The position numbers were made by a program, and so were the translations under genes. Shown here in pieces: positions 1 to 7,551 of a DNA stretch of 19,351 nt (position 1 is its first letter; the number at the start of each line of letters is the position of its first letter). The DNA comes from Candidatus Albibeggiatoa sp. nov. BB20 (GTDB lineage: Bacteria > Pseudomonadota > Gammaproteobacteria > Beggiatoales > Beggiatoaceae). Below the pieces are notes generated by a model. That model searched no databases. It was not told the DNA's origin and saw nothing but the letters and a program-made list of their open reading frames with translations. Where the stretch lies: the NCBI GenBank assembly GCA_016744725.1, contig JADGDW010000026.1:1-19351 (forward strand), written 5' to 3'.

Positions 1-1
1 A

Positions 2-103
2 GATGATCCCAATATTGAAAATCCTAATTATTGGCAAGGCTTAAATTTGCTCGGTTTTGCATTGATGGAAGTGAGAGAACAGCTCAAAAGATTAAATACG
101 TAA
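2..103 (+). CDS. C-terminal end of a NADAR-family protein (partial)
   Basis: An open frame enters from the left edge and stops at a TAA at 101-103, giving the last 33 residues of a protein. The tail reads N-P-N-Y-W, then N-L-L-G-F-A-L-M-E-V-R-E-Q-L. This matches the C-terminal signature of the NADAR (YbiA/DUF1768) family, where a Y-W is followed by N-x-L-G-x-x-L-M-E-x-R-E-x-L. Family members are N-glycosidases acting on ADP-ribose-type or riboflavin-pathway intermediates, and some accompany phage defence or NAD metabolism. Only the tail is visible, so activity and substrate cannot be judged. The assignment rests on this short motif alone. It lies 169 bp upstream of proS on the same strand. 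Confidence 0.6.
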   Translation, partial: DDPNIENPNYWQGLNLLGFALMEVREQLKRLNT

Positions 104-272
104 ATATTACAATACCTTTGTGCGTACATTACTCGCAGATTTATATCGGCTCACTCTAAATATCGTTAAATCATAAAATATATTCAAAACTTAGCCGACA
201 TTGCCAATTTACAGTAAAATACATCTCCTATATCCTCCTATAAAATGTATAACGATATTTAAGGCTATATTT

Positions 273-1988
273 ATGCGTACAACTCGTTTTTTACTATCCA
301 CTTTAAAAGAAACCCCTGCTGATGCCGAAGTCATTAGCCATCAATTGATGTTGCGTGCGGGTTTAATTCGCAGGCTGGCAGCCGGCTTATACACATGGTT
401 GCCACTGGGTTTACGTGTATTACGCAAAGTGGAAGGTATTGTACGTGATGAAATGGACAAATCTGGCGCACAAGAAGTCTTAATGCCTGCGGTACAACCT
501 GCTGAATTATGGCAAGAATCAGGACGTTGGGAACAATATGGCTCAGAATTGTTGCGTATTACCGATCGCCATGAACGTGATTTTTGTTTTGGCCCTACTC
601 ATGAAGAAATCATTACCGATTTAATCCGCCGTGAAATCCGTAGTTACAAGCAATTGCCCGCTAATTTTTACCAAATTCAAACCAAATTCCGTGATGAAGT
701 ACGCCCACGTTTCGGTGTGATGCGGGCGCGTGAATTTTTGATGAAAGATGCGTACTCTTTCCATTTGGAACAATCATCATTACAAGAAACTTACGACGTG
801 ATGTTTCAAACCTATACTAATATTTTTACTCGCTTAGGCTTAAAATTCCGCCCTGTACTTGCAGATACAGGCAATATCGGTGGTAGTGCATCGCATGAGT
901 TTCACGTTTTAGCTGACTCGGGTGAAGATGCCATTGCATATAGTGATACCAGCCAATATGCTGCGAACGTCGAATTAGCCGAAGCCTTAGCCCCTGAAGG
1001 TGAACGCCCAGCCCCACAATCCAAATTAAGCGCAGCGGTTGCAACGCCAAATCAACACACGATTGAAGAAGTCAGCACATTCCTCAAAGTCAAACCAAGT
1101 CAAACCATTAAAACCCTGATTGTGAAAGGGGTTGATAATAGTTTAGTTGCCTTGATTGTTCGGGGAGATCACACCTTAAATCCAATTAAAGCCGAGAAAT
1201 TACCTGAAGTAGCAGAACCGTTTACCTTTGCAATGCCTGAGGAAATTAAAACTACAGTGGGTTGTGATATTGGTTCAATTGGCCCTGTTGGTTTGAATAT
1301 TCCGATTATTGCGGATCGCAGCGCAGCATATTTGGCTGATTTTGTTTGTGGTGCAAATAAAGATGACCAGCATTTAGTTGATGTGAACTGGGAGCGTGAT
1401 TTGCCAACACCTAAGGTGGCGGATATTCGCAATGTTGAAGTAGGCGATCCAAGCCCAGATGGTCAAGGTAAATTAGAGATTGCACGCGGTATCGAAGTGG
1501 GTCACATTTTCCAATTAGGCACAAAATACAGTGAAGCAATGCAAGCGACTGTGTTGGATGAAAAAGGCCAATCAACTGTATTAACAATGGGTTGTTATGG
1601 TATTGGTGTGTCTCGTTTGGTGGCTTCTGCGATTGAACAAAACCATGATGATCGCGGTATTATTTGGCCTCAATCGATTGCGCCATTCAGTATTGCGATA
1701 TTGCCGATGAATATGCACAAATCTCAGCGGGTACGCGACGTTGCTGAAAATATGTATCAAACCTTAACTAATTTGGGTATTGATGTGTTGTTTGATGACC
1801 GCAAAGAGCGGGCTGGCGTGATGTTCGCGGATATGGAATTAATTGGTATCCCACACCGTTTAGTGATTGGTGAGAAAGGTTTAGATAAAGGGGTGATGGA
1901 ATATCAAAACCGCCAAGCCAAAGAAAGTGCGCAAGATGTTCCGATTGATGAAGTGGTCAGTTTTTTACAAAATAAGTTAGCAGATTAA
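273..1988 (+). CDS. proS: Prolyl-tRNA synthetase (bacterial type, with editing domain)
   Basis: Charges tRNA-Pro with proline in the cytoplasm. The frame is open from 201, but the ATG at 273 is chosen because the protein then begins M-R-T-T-R-F-L-L-S-T-L-K-E-T-P, like E. coli ProS, and is 571 aa, matching the usual ~572. Visible class II features are motif 1 (L-P-L-G-L-R-V-L-R-K), motif 2 (F-R-D-E-V-R-P-R-F-G-V-M-R), R-E-F-L-M-K-D-A-Y-S-F-H, and motif 3 (G-C-Y-G-I-G-V-S-R). A YbaK-like editing insertion spans about residues 225-380, including V-R-G-D-H-T-L-N and K-A-E-K-L. The C-terminal anticodon-binding domain carries D-D-R-K-E-R-A-G-V-M-F-A-D-M-E-L-I-G-I-P. A weak AAGG lies about 9 nt before the start. 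A palindromic repeat pair begins 13 nt after the stop. Ordinary core gene with no anomaly. Confidence 0.97.
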   Translation: MRTTRFLLSTLKETPADAEVISHQLMLRAGLIRRLAAGLYTWLPLGLRVLRKVEGIVRDEMDKSGAQEVLMPAVQPAELWQESGRWEQYGSELLRITDRHERDFCFGPTHEEIITDLIRREIRSYKQLPANFYQIQTKFRDEVRPRFGVMRAREFLMKDAYSFHLEQSSLQETYDVMFQTYTNIFTRLGLKFRPVLADTGNIGGSASHEFHVLADSGEDAIAYSDTSQYAANVELAEALAPEGERPAPQSKLSAAVATPNQHTIEEVSTFLKVKPSQTIKTLIVKGVDNSLVALIVRGDHTLNPIKAEKLPEVAEPFTFAMPEEIKTTVGCDIGSIGPVGLNIPIIADRSAAYLADFVCGANKDDQHLVDVNWERDLPTPKVADIRNVEVGDPSPDGQGKLEIARGIEVGHIFQLGTKYSEAMQATVLDEKGQSTVLTMGCYGIGVSRLVASAIEQNHDDRGIIWPQSIAPFSIAILPMNMHKSQRVRDVAENMYQTLTNLGIDVLFDDRKERAGVMFADMELIGIPHRLVIGEKGLDKGVMEYQNRQAKESAQDVPIDEVVSFLQNKLAD

Positions 1989-2000
1989 ATTTAATAAGTC

Positions 2001-2108
2001 TCTCGTTACCAAACTCTGTTTGGTAATGCCTGTTTCACAAGCTCAGTTTGTAGTTACGCAAAGCGGAGTTTTACTAGCAGGCATTCCCAAGTAAAACTTG
2101 GGAACGAG
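2001..2108. repeat. Pair of inverted REP-like hairpins (CTCG/TGCCTG class)
   Basis: Two oppositely oriented hairpins border this block. The first, 2006-2026, has stem TTACCAAAC, loop TCT and a perfect complementary arm, preceded by CTCG and followed by TGCCTG. The second, 2084-2104, has stem TTCCCAAGT, loop AAA and a perfect complementary arm, preceded by CAGGCA and followed by CGAG. It is therefore the same framework on the other strand. A third, imperfect hairpin (ACAAGCT pairing AGTTTGT with one G-T) sits between them near 2037-2051. The layout resembles a BIME (paired REP). It could affect mRNA 3' ends after proS, but neither hairpin is followed by a U-run, so it is not a textbook intrinsic terminator. 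Confidence 0.8.
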
Positions 2109-2155
2109 CACTAATAAGCTTACCAGTCCTATAGAACAAAAAACAGGATAACAAT

Positions 2156-2863
2156 ATGCTCATTTCTCACAGTCATAAATTTATTTTCTTTCATGTTACT
2201 AAGGTTGCGGGCATCAGTATTGGCAATGCATTGAAGCCTTATGTCGAAGAGCCTAACCATTTCCGTATTGCTCGACCTTCGGCAGAAGTTAATGGCAAAC
2301 CTAATCCAATGTATGAAATGTGGAAATCTGCGCTATTACACGCCAAAGCTAAAGATGTAAAAAAAGAGCTTGGGTCAGAACTGTTTGATGATTATTTTAA
2401 ATTTGCTTTTGTGCGCAATCCGTGGGATTGGCAAGTATCAATGCGTCATTTTATTTTGAAAGAAACCACGCATATTCATCATGAGCGTATCAAGGCGATG
2501 GAGACGTTTGAAGAATATTTAAATTGGGTGATGAATACAAAAAAACCTTATCCAAAAGGCGGCACAAAATTCCAGAAAGAAGCGATTGTCGATAATGAAA
2601 ATAATTTATTGGTTGATTATATTGGCCGTTTTGAAGATTTAGCCACAGGATTTAATCGGGCTTGCCAACATTTAAATTTAGACACATCGCTGCCGCATTT
2701 AAATAAAAGTCGTCATAGTGATTACAAATCCTATTATGATGATACGACTAAACAAATGGTTGCAGAATATTTCAAAGATGACATTGAGTTATTCGGTTAT
2801 CAATTCGATGGCTATGATGAAGCACATCCGAATATTGGATTTTTGAATGAAGTGGCCGCTTAA
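2156..2863 (+). CDS. Sulfotransferase-family protein (Sulfotransfer_2-like)
   Basis: Predicted 235-aa cytoplasmic enzyme transferring a sulfuryl group from PAPS. Two cofactor motifs are recognisable. Residues 11-22 (F-F-H-V-T-K-V-A-G-I-S-I) match the 5'-phosphosulfate loop, usually H-I-P-K-T-A-G-T-S, with K16 as the conserved lysine. Residues 84-95 (A-F-V-R-N-P-W-D-W-Q-V-S) match the 3'-phosphate motif, with R87 and S95. In the first motif Thr replaces the usual Pro before Lys, and Val replaces Thr after it. There is no signal peptide or membrane segment. AGGAT lies about 6 nt upstream of the ATG. No sulfate-activation or glycan genes lie alongside, so the acceptor (polysaccharide, lipid or small molecule) cannot be inferred. 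It is flanked by repeat-rich gaps and looks like a single-gene unit. Confidence 0.8.
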   Translation: MLISHSHKFIFFHVTKVAGISIGNALKPYVEEPNHFRIARPSAEVNGKPNPMYEMWKSALLHAKAKDVKKELGSELFDDYFKFAFVRNPWDWQVSMRHFILKETTHIHHERIKAMETFEEYLNWVMNTKKPYPKGGTKFQKEAIVDNENNLLVDYIGRFEDLATGFNRACQHLNLDTSLPHLNKSRHSDYKSYYDDTTKQMVAEYFKDDIELFGYQFDGYDEAHPNIGFLNEVAA

Positions 2864-2901
2864 TAACGCATGTTACGCAAAATGAAAAAAAGTTTGAAAG
2901 A

Positions 2902-3018
2902 GTAGAGTGGAATAGATGCACCTTTGATGTTAGTTGTTATTAACTCTCTCTCACCGTATTCCACCATCCCAAGCCTATCGCATATTTTGCTGGAATACGC
3001 TGCGCTATTCCACCCTAC
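2902..3018. repeat. GTAG-type REP palindromes, opposed pair
   Basis: This sits inside a gene-free gap (2864-3268). One unit begins with GTAG at 2902, has the arm GTGGAATA at 2907-2914 and the complementary arm TATTCCAC at 2957-2964. The second unit is on the minus strand: arms TGGAATA (2991-2997) and TATTCCA (3006-3012) enclose CGCTGCGC, and CTAC at 3015-3018 is GTAG on the other strand. A 5' GTAG tetranucleotide followed by an imperfect palindrome is the established layout of RAYT-associated REP elements. No RAYT transposase gene is present in the window. I see no gene in the rest of the gap. Confidence 0.65.
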
Positions 3019-3132
3019 ATAAAATGAAAAGTTGTTTTATTTACGTAAGGTGAGTTAACAAGGCCAGCTCAAATGTTTGAACGATTCGAGATATAATTGT
3101 CGCTTTTTCAAACTAATAATTATGCTGGAGCA

Positions 3133-3165
3133 TTTGGTGGAAAATACTGCGCTATTTGACTCTAT
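3133..3165. repeat. Degenerate GTAG-type REP copy
   Basis: The segment GGTGGAAAATACTGCGC followed by TATTTGACTCTAT lines up with the intact unit at 2991-3018, with GGTGGAA, a central CTGCGC and a TATT arm. Stem pairing is broken by substitutions, so it reads as an eroded relic. It lies about 100 bp upstream of the ATPase start and could overlap its promoter region, though I see no convincing promoter there. Confidence 0.4.
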
Positions 3166-3268
3166 ATACTCAGTTGGACTTAGGCAATTGCCGTTCTTAA
3201 CAAAGCGTTATTATTAAAAATAAAACCAACATTGCGCTAATCACGACCAAGCAATTAAAGAGGTTAAC

Positions 3269-5368
3269 ATGATAATTGAAGTATTAGCACTCAGTGGCGT
3301 GTTATTGGTGGGCTATAAAGAATATGAGAAAGATGTAGCCAAAGCTGAGGACGAAGCCCCAAAGCCAACGATTGAAAATGAAATTCAAGTTATTGATAAA
3401 GAAGCTAAAAAAGACAGTGCGGCAACCGCGCGTTTACAACGTTTATTCCAAGGTACGGATGACCAAAGTGCTGATGCTTTAGTCGCGCGTCGGGCATTTG
3501 AACGTGAAAATAATATTGGGATTCTGTCGGCAGGCACATCTTTAGGTTTGGCAATTGGTGGTGTATTTAATCCTGTTTTGGGGATCGCCTCAGTTCCTTT
3601 TCTGGCTTATAACGGCCGTAAAATTTTCCGCAACACTATTAAGCAGTTAAAAGAGGGCAAAGTCTCAGTTGATACCTTATTGGCTTTGACATTGACGGGC
3701 TGTTTGGTTGGTGGTTATTTTATTGCAGCCAGTGTAGCGATGTTGATGATGCGTTCCGCTGAGCGTTTGGTGGCAAAAGTCACTCAAGAATCAAAACAAA
3801 ATTTGATGGAATCCTTCAGCCAACAGCCAAATGTGGTGTGGATTGAAGTGGATGGCGTAGAAGTCAAAATTCCATTTGAAAAGCTGCGGGTGGATGACAT
3901 TGTGGTGGCACATGCAGGTGAAATGATTCCAGCCGATGGCGAGGTGGTTGATGGGATTGCCAATGTTGACCAGCATATTTTAACGGGTGAGTCTCAACCT
4001 GTGGATAGGGAAAAAGGCGATAAAGTATTTGCATCGACTATCGTTTTATCAGGCAATATTAGAATTAAAGTTGAGAAAGCAGGTTCAGAGGCCACGGTCG
4101 CTAAAATTATCAATGTGTTAAACAATACCATCGATTTTAAATCCTCTACTCAATTGCGTGCGGAATCTTTGTCATTGCATTTGGTCAAACCTGCTTTGAT
4201 TGCAGGAACGGTGGCATTGCCTATTGTTGGGTTTAGTGGTGCATTGGCGGCGGTCAATTCGCATCCTAAAGATAAAATGATGATTATCGCGCCGATTAGC
4301 ATATTGAATTATTTGAATATCGCTACTGAACATGGGATTTTAATTAAAGATGGGCGTTCTTTGGAATTATTGAATAAAGTTGATACCTTAGTGTTTGATA
4401 AAACAGGAACTTTGACTGAGGAACAACCGCATGTGGGTAAGATTTATACCTGTAATGATTACACTGAATTAGAAATTTTAGCTTATGCAGCGGCAGCCGA
4501 ATATAAGCAAACTCATCCTGTTGCACGGGCGGTTCTCCATGCTGCTAATCATGTTTATCAGTTAGAGATTCCGAAGGTAGAAGAAAGTGAATATAAATTG
4601 GGCTTTGGTTTGACGGTGCAAATCAATGGACGCAAAGTGCATGTTGGTAGTCAGCGTTTTATGGAAGTGGAAAACATTGAAATTTCTCAATCGATGCGAA
4701 CTCGTCAAACATTCAGTTATGAGCAAGGTCATAGCATCGTCATGGTTGCGGTCAATGGACAGTTGATTGGTGGGATTGAGCTTGTGCCGACGGTACGTCC
4801 AGAAGCTAAAGAAATCATTGAGTTGTTAAAGCAACAGACTAAAATTGATACCACTTATATTATTTCAGGTGATAGTGAAACACCAACCAGTAAATTAGCC
4901 CGTGATTTGGGGATTGATTATTATTTTGCTGAGACTTTGCCCGAGAATAAAGCGGAATTGATTGGTAAATTGCAGGATGAAGGGCGTTTTGTGTGTTATG
5001 TCGGTGATGGCATTAATGATTCGATTGCGTTGAAAAAAGCCCAAGTGTCTATTTCTCTCAGTGGTGCGTCAACGGTCGCGACGGATACTGCACAGATTAT
5101 TTTGATGGATAGTGGTTTAAAACATTTGCCTGCCTTATTTGAGTTGGCAAAAGAGTTTAATTCTAATATGAATATAAGTTTTGCTTTGATGGTCACGCCT
5201 GCCATTTTAAGTATTGGCGGTACGTTCTTGTTAAGTTTTGGGATTGCACAGTCGATTATGTTGAATATGGTGGGTTTAAGTTTGGGTGTGGGTAATGCGA
5301 TGCGCCCTTATGTTATGCGGAAATTGGGTAAGCATATACAAATAGAGAAAAAAATAGAGTCAGAGTAG
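3269..5368 (+). CDS. P1B-like P-type ATPase lacking the CPC motif
   Basis: A 699-aa inner-membrane ion pump. All P-type catalytic motifs are present: T-G-E-S at 239-242, the phosphorylation site D-K-T-G-T with D377, H-P at 416-417 (the HP pair typical of P1B heavy-metal pumps), and the hinge G-D-G-I-N-D at 579-584. Hydrophobic segments lie near residues 2-16, 83-115, 134-160, 309-328, 338-350 and 636-680, which fits the P1B topology. There is no N-terminal HMA domain with C-x-x-C. In the ion-binding helix the usual C-P-C is A341-P342-I343, so the cysteine ligands are absent. The last helix ends N-A-M-R-P, like the N-A-x-R of P1B members. A strong AAAGAGGT lies just before the ATG. The substrate is unknown, and transition metal export should not be assumed. 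Confidence 0.85.
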   Translation: MIIEVLALSGVLLVGYKEYEKDVAKAEDEAPKPTIENEIQVIDKEAKKDSAATARLQRLFQGTDDQSADALVARRAFERENNIGILSAGTSLGLAIGGVFNPVLGIASVPFLAYNGRKIFRNTIKQLKEGKVSVDTLLALTLTGCLVGGYFIAASVAMLMMRSAERLVAKVTQESKQNLMESFSQQPNVVWIEVDGVEVKIPFEKLRVDDIVVAHAGEMIPADGEVVDGIANVDQHILTGESQPVDREKGDKVFASTIVLSGNIRIKVEKAGSEATVAKIINVLNNTIDFKSSTQLRAESLSLHLVKPALIAGTVALPIVGFSGALAAVNSHPKDKMMIIAPISILNYLNIATEHGILIKDGRSLELLNKVDTLVFDKTGTLTEEQPHVGKIYTCNDYTELEILAYAAAAEYKQTHPVARAVLHAANHVYQLEIPKVEESEYKLGFGLTVQINGRKVHVGSQRFMEVENIEISQSMRTRQTFSYEQGHSIVMVAVNGQLIGGIELVPTVRPEAKEIIELLKQQTKIDTTYIISGDSETPTSKLARDLGIDYYFAETLPENKAELIGKLQDEGRFVCYVGDGINDSIALKKAQVSISLSGASTVATDTAQIILMDSGLKHLPALFELAKEFNSNMNISFALMVTPAILSIGGTFLLSFGIAQSIMLNMVGLSLGVGNAMRPYVMRKLGKHIQIEKKIESE

Positions 5369-5374
5369 TTGTTT

Positions 5375-5485
5375 TATAGTCATTTTATTTTAAGATGATA
5401 CAGGACTGGCAGTCCTAGATTTTAAAACTATTTGATATTTAAAGTATTTCAGGACTGCCAGTCCCTCAAGACAGAATTGACTATA
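5375..5485 (+). repeat. ~111-bp palindromic element with two GGACTG hairpins (left copy)
   Basis: The element begins TATAGTCATTTTATTTTA and ends CAGAATTGACTATA, so its ends are inverted (TATAGTC / GACTATA). Inside are two self-complementary cores, GGACTGGCAGTCC (5403-5415) and GGACTGCCAGTCC (5451-5463). A second copy in the opposite orientation lies at 14455-14570. This copy starts 6 bp after the ATPase stop, between that gene and the convergent kinase gene. TA-flanked inverted ends with no coding capacity suggest a MITE-like mobile element, but no related transposase is present in the window. Confidence 0.8.
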
Positions 5486-5559
5486 TCAAGCTTAGACTGG
5501 TCATTCTCATGTTTATTGCCAGTCCTTGGCGCGGCTCATTCTGCGCATTCATCAGAGCA

Positions 5560-5591
5560 TGTAGGATAGATAAGCAATAGTGTTATCCGTC
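5560..5591 (+). repeat. GTAG-type REP copy overlapping the kinase 3' end
   Basis: A 32-bp unit beginning TGTAGGATAGATAAGCAATA. It matches the unit at 7003-7034 at 28 of 32 positions by hand count, in direct orientation. The stem GGATA...TATCC differs from GGATG...CATCC in the other copy by a compensating pair. The unit supplies the stop codon and last two residues of the kinase gene, which reads through it on the minus strand. Confidence 0.7.
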
Positions 5592-6884
5592 TGTTGGCCG
5601 TTTTGGTATAGTTAAAATAAATGTAGCCCCTTGTCCCAGTGTACTTTTACAACAAATATCGCCATATAAAGCTTTAGCTAATTTTTTAACAATAAATAAA
5701 CCTAAACCTGTTGAATGCTCATCATTAGTTGGTTTTGCACTGAGTCGAGTATATTTACCAAATAAATTGGCATGATCGTTATCACTCAAGCCTTGTCCTT
5801 GATCTTGAATTTCAATTTGGATAGACTGCGTTTGTGATAATATTCGAACAAAAATCTGTTTATTCAAAGGAGAGTATTTAACCGCATTGGAAATAATGTT
5901 ATCTAGTATCTGATGCAACATATTTGTATCTGTATAGGCTAAATAGGGTTCAGATTGCGCTGTAAAATCAATTGAAATATGCTTAATTTGGGCTTTTTTT
6001 CTGTATTCATCAACGACTTTTTTTAAAATGGGATATATATCAAATTGCTCAAAATTAATTTTGAGTTGTCCTGTTTCAATCGCATTCATATCCAATAAAT
6101 TCATGATTAAACTAGACATACGATCCGCACTCACACTAATCATATTTGCAAATTCGAGCACTTCTGGTGCTTCTGTCGCATTAGCTGCAAACAATTCTGT
6201 TTTTAATGCCATTTCAATCAGTTCGGCTGAGCCTTGAATGGCTTGTAATGGATTTTTTAAGTCATGAGCCACAATTCCTAAAAATTCATTTTTATCCTGA
6301 TTGAGTTCTATTAAGGCTTTATTTTGTTGTTCTAATTGCTGAGTGCGTTCTTGTATTTTCAGTTCTAAATTTCTATTGGTTTCTTCTAAAGCAAGTAAAT
6401 CCCTATAGCCTTTAAGTGTCATCCTCATAGTCAAATATAGTTTATTAACACATAATTCAGCTTTATTTTTATAATCATCAATATCGTATTGCTCAATCAC
6501 GGTTTTTTCAAAGTGCGTTCCTGGTTGCCCAGTGCGCACCACTATCCGCATTAAACTATCTTGCCGCTCGTTACGGATATAGTTGATTAAATTCAAGCCT
6601 GCATCATCTGTTTCCATCATAATATCAACTAGTATGACTGCAATATCATCTTGTTTGCTTAATATTTCACGCGCTTCATATCCTGAGCTGGCATGTAATA
6701 TATGCAATGGTCGCCCTGCAAATTCAAAGTTTTTCAGGCCTAATTCTGTCATTGCTCGGACATCACGTTCATCATCGACAATAAGCACTTTCCAAGGTGT
6801 TAACTTTGTTGGAATAACTGCTTTTTTGTCAGTTGTCTTAACAGCAGCGTGGCTGCCATCTTTTTGTTTCTTAAATAATTTCAT
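5583..6884 (-). CDS. Soluble hybrid: N-terminal receiver domain plus histidine kinase
   Basis: A 433-aa cytoplasmic two-component protein. Residues 32-150 form a receiver domain: acidic pair D37-D38, phosphoacceptor D87 in V-I-L-V-D-I-M-M, and R-T-G-Q-P-G followed by Y-D-I-D-D-Y-K. That receiver style is often followed by DUF3369 or kinase modules. Residues 164-195 look like a coiled coil. The HisKA helix carries H207 in F-L-G-I-V-A-H-D-L-K-N-P-L. The HATPase domain shows the N box (I-S-N-A-V-K-Y-S-P, N333), D-Q-G-Q-G at 361-365 and the G2 box T-G-L-G-L-F at 392-397. There is no membrane segment, so input probably comes as phosphate on D87 or through a partner. No cognate regulator gene is adjacent. 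The upstream AAGG lies almost against the ATG, a poor ribosome site. REP copies flank the gene, and one provides its stop codon. Confidence 0.9.
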   Translation of the reverse strand: MKLFKKQKDGSHAAVKTTDKKAVIPTKLTPWKVLIVDDERDVRAMTELGLKNFEFAGRPLHILHASSGYEAREILSKQDDIAVILVDIMMETDDAGLNLINYIRNERQDSLMRIVVRTGQPGTHFEKTVIEQYDIDDYKNKAELCVNKLYLTMRMTLKGYRDLLALEETNRNLELKIQERTQQLEQQNKALIELNQDKNEFLGIVAHDLKNPLQAIQGSAELIEMALKTELFAANATEAPEVLEFANMISVSADRMSSLIMNLLDMNAIETGQLKINFEQFDIYPILKKVVDEYRKKAQIKHISIDFTAQSEPYLAYTDTNMLHQILDNIISNAVKYSPLNKQIFVRILSQTQSIQIEIQDQGQGLSDNDHANLFGKYTRLSAKPTNDEHSTGLGLFIVKKLAKALYGDICCKSTLGQGATFILTIPKRPTDG

Positions 6885-7002
6885 ACCTTAATAACACTCT
6901 TAAGCCCCTTCCCAGTACTTAACAATATAATAGCATTTTTTATCTTAACTATATTATTTTGTACGAGAAAATATTTATGAGCTAAGGTAATTAGCTAGAG
7001 TC

Positions 7003-7034
7003 TGTAGGATGGATCAGCAATAGCGTCATCCGTC
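7003..7034 (+). repeat. GTAG-type REP copy upstream of the kinase gene
   Basis: The unit begins TGTAGGATGGATCAGCAATA and is the partner of the copy at 5560-5591. GGATG pairs with CATCC. It lies in the 251-bp gap between the kinase start and the vapC end. I find no gene in that gap. A minus-strand reading gives only a short coiled-coil-like open stretch that stops quickly. Confidence 0.7.
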
Positions 7035-7135
7035 AATGCTGAAATATTCCACGCTTCATATTTCCAATTCAATCTCTTAAACTCAGGCTTGTTTTTGTTT
7101 CCAGAAGTTGGTTGAGTTCATTATTATGCTTTAGG

Positions 7136-7551
7136 TTATGTGTTATTTTTAACCCGATTTTCTATTTTCAAATGAGGCACTCGTTCAAATTCTTTGGTGT
7201 TATTAGATATTAGTGTGACATCTAGGGCTAGTGCGTGGGCTGCAATCCATAAGTCGTTGTTACCAATGGGTGTACCTGCACGTTCTAGCGTTGCGCGAAT
7301 ATGTCCATATTGTGTTGCCATTTGCTCAGTTGGCATGATGACGGGAATAAGGGTAATGAGTTCAGCTAATTTTTTTGGGCAGTCTCTCGATATTGGCTTT
7401 TTTGCGCTCCATAATAGAGTTCACCATATGTTATCAAGGACATAGCAATATCACCTGTTTTGAGCTGTTTAAATCGTGTGAAAACTTCAGGTGGGCGTTT
7501 TTTGGAAATATAGATACAGATGTTGGTATCAAGCAAGTAGTCTGGGTTCAT
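7136..7551 (-). pseudogene. vapC: VapC-family PIN-domain toxin, split by a frameshift
   Basis: Two minus-strand frames together make one PIN-domain ribonuclease of about 138 aa. The first (7551 to 7366) begins M-N-P-D-Y-L-L-D-T-N and holds acidic residues D8 and E44 (T-Y-G-E-L-Y-Y-G), then runs into a stop. The second continues with G-N-N-D-L-W-I-A-A-H-A, supplying the third acidic residue (about D100 in the joined protein), and L-I-S-N-N-T-K-E-F, the usual C-terminal PIN motif. The switch occurs at an A7 tract (7370-7376 on this strand as T7). One more A would restore K-K-L-A-E-L-I-T-L-I-P-V-I and a normal VapC. VapC toxins cut RNA (often initiator tRNA) and are neutralised by VapB. The start overlaps vapB by ATGA. 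The gene may be inactivated, read by slippage at A7, or carry a base-call error. Confidence 0.75.

Noticed and set aside
201..272. A 24-residue N-terminal extension of ProS from the ATG at 201
   Set aside because: The extension is unlike ProS, while the internal ATG at 273 gives the standard N-terminus and length.
2902..3165. CRISPR array suggested by recurring GGAATA/TATTCC units
   Set aside because: Units alternate in orientation, vary in length and spacing, and have no uniform spacers. They are REP palindromes.
5403..5463. Intrinsic terminators formed by GGACTGGCAGTCC hairpins
   Set aside because: Stems are only 6 bp and are not followed by a T-run. The same structure is repeated at 14482-14542 as part of a dispersed element, so repeat is the better label, though a termination effect is possible.
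6885..7135. A remnant hsdS-like or coiled-coil gene on the minus strand between vapC and the kinase
   Set aside because: Only about 17 residues (N-E-L-N-Q-L-L-E and onward) are open before a stop. The resemblance to an HsdS tail is too short to support, and the rest is REP sequence.
7136..7336. Separate small gene for the downstream vapC fragment (66 aa)
   Set aside because: Its first Met is internal to the PIN domain and the upstream sequence continues in the same frame to the A7 tract, so it is the 3' part of vapC.
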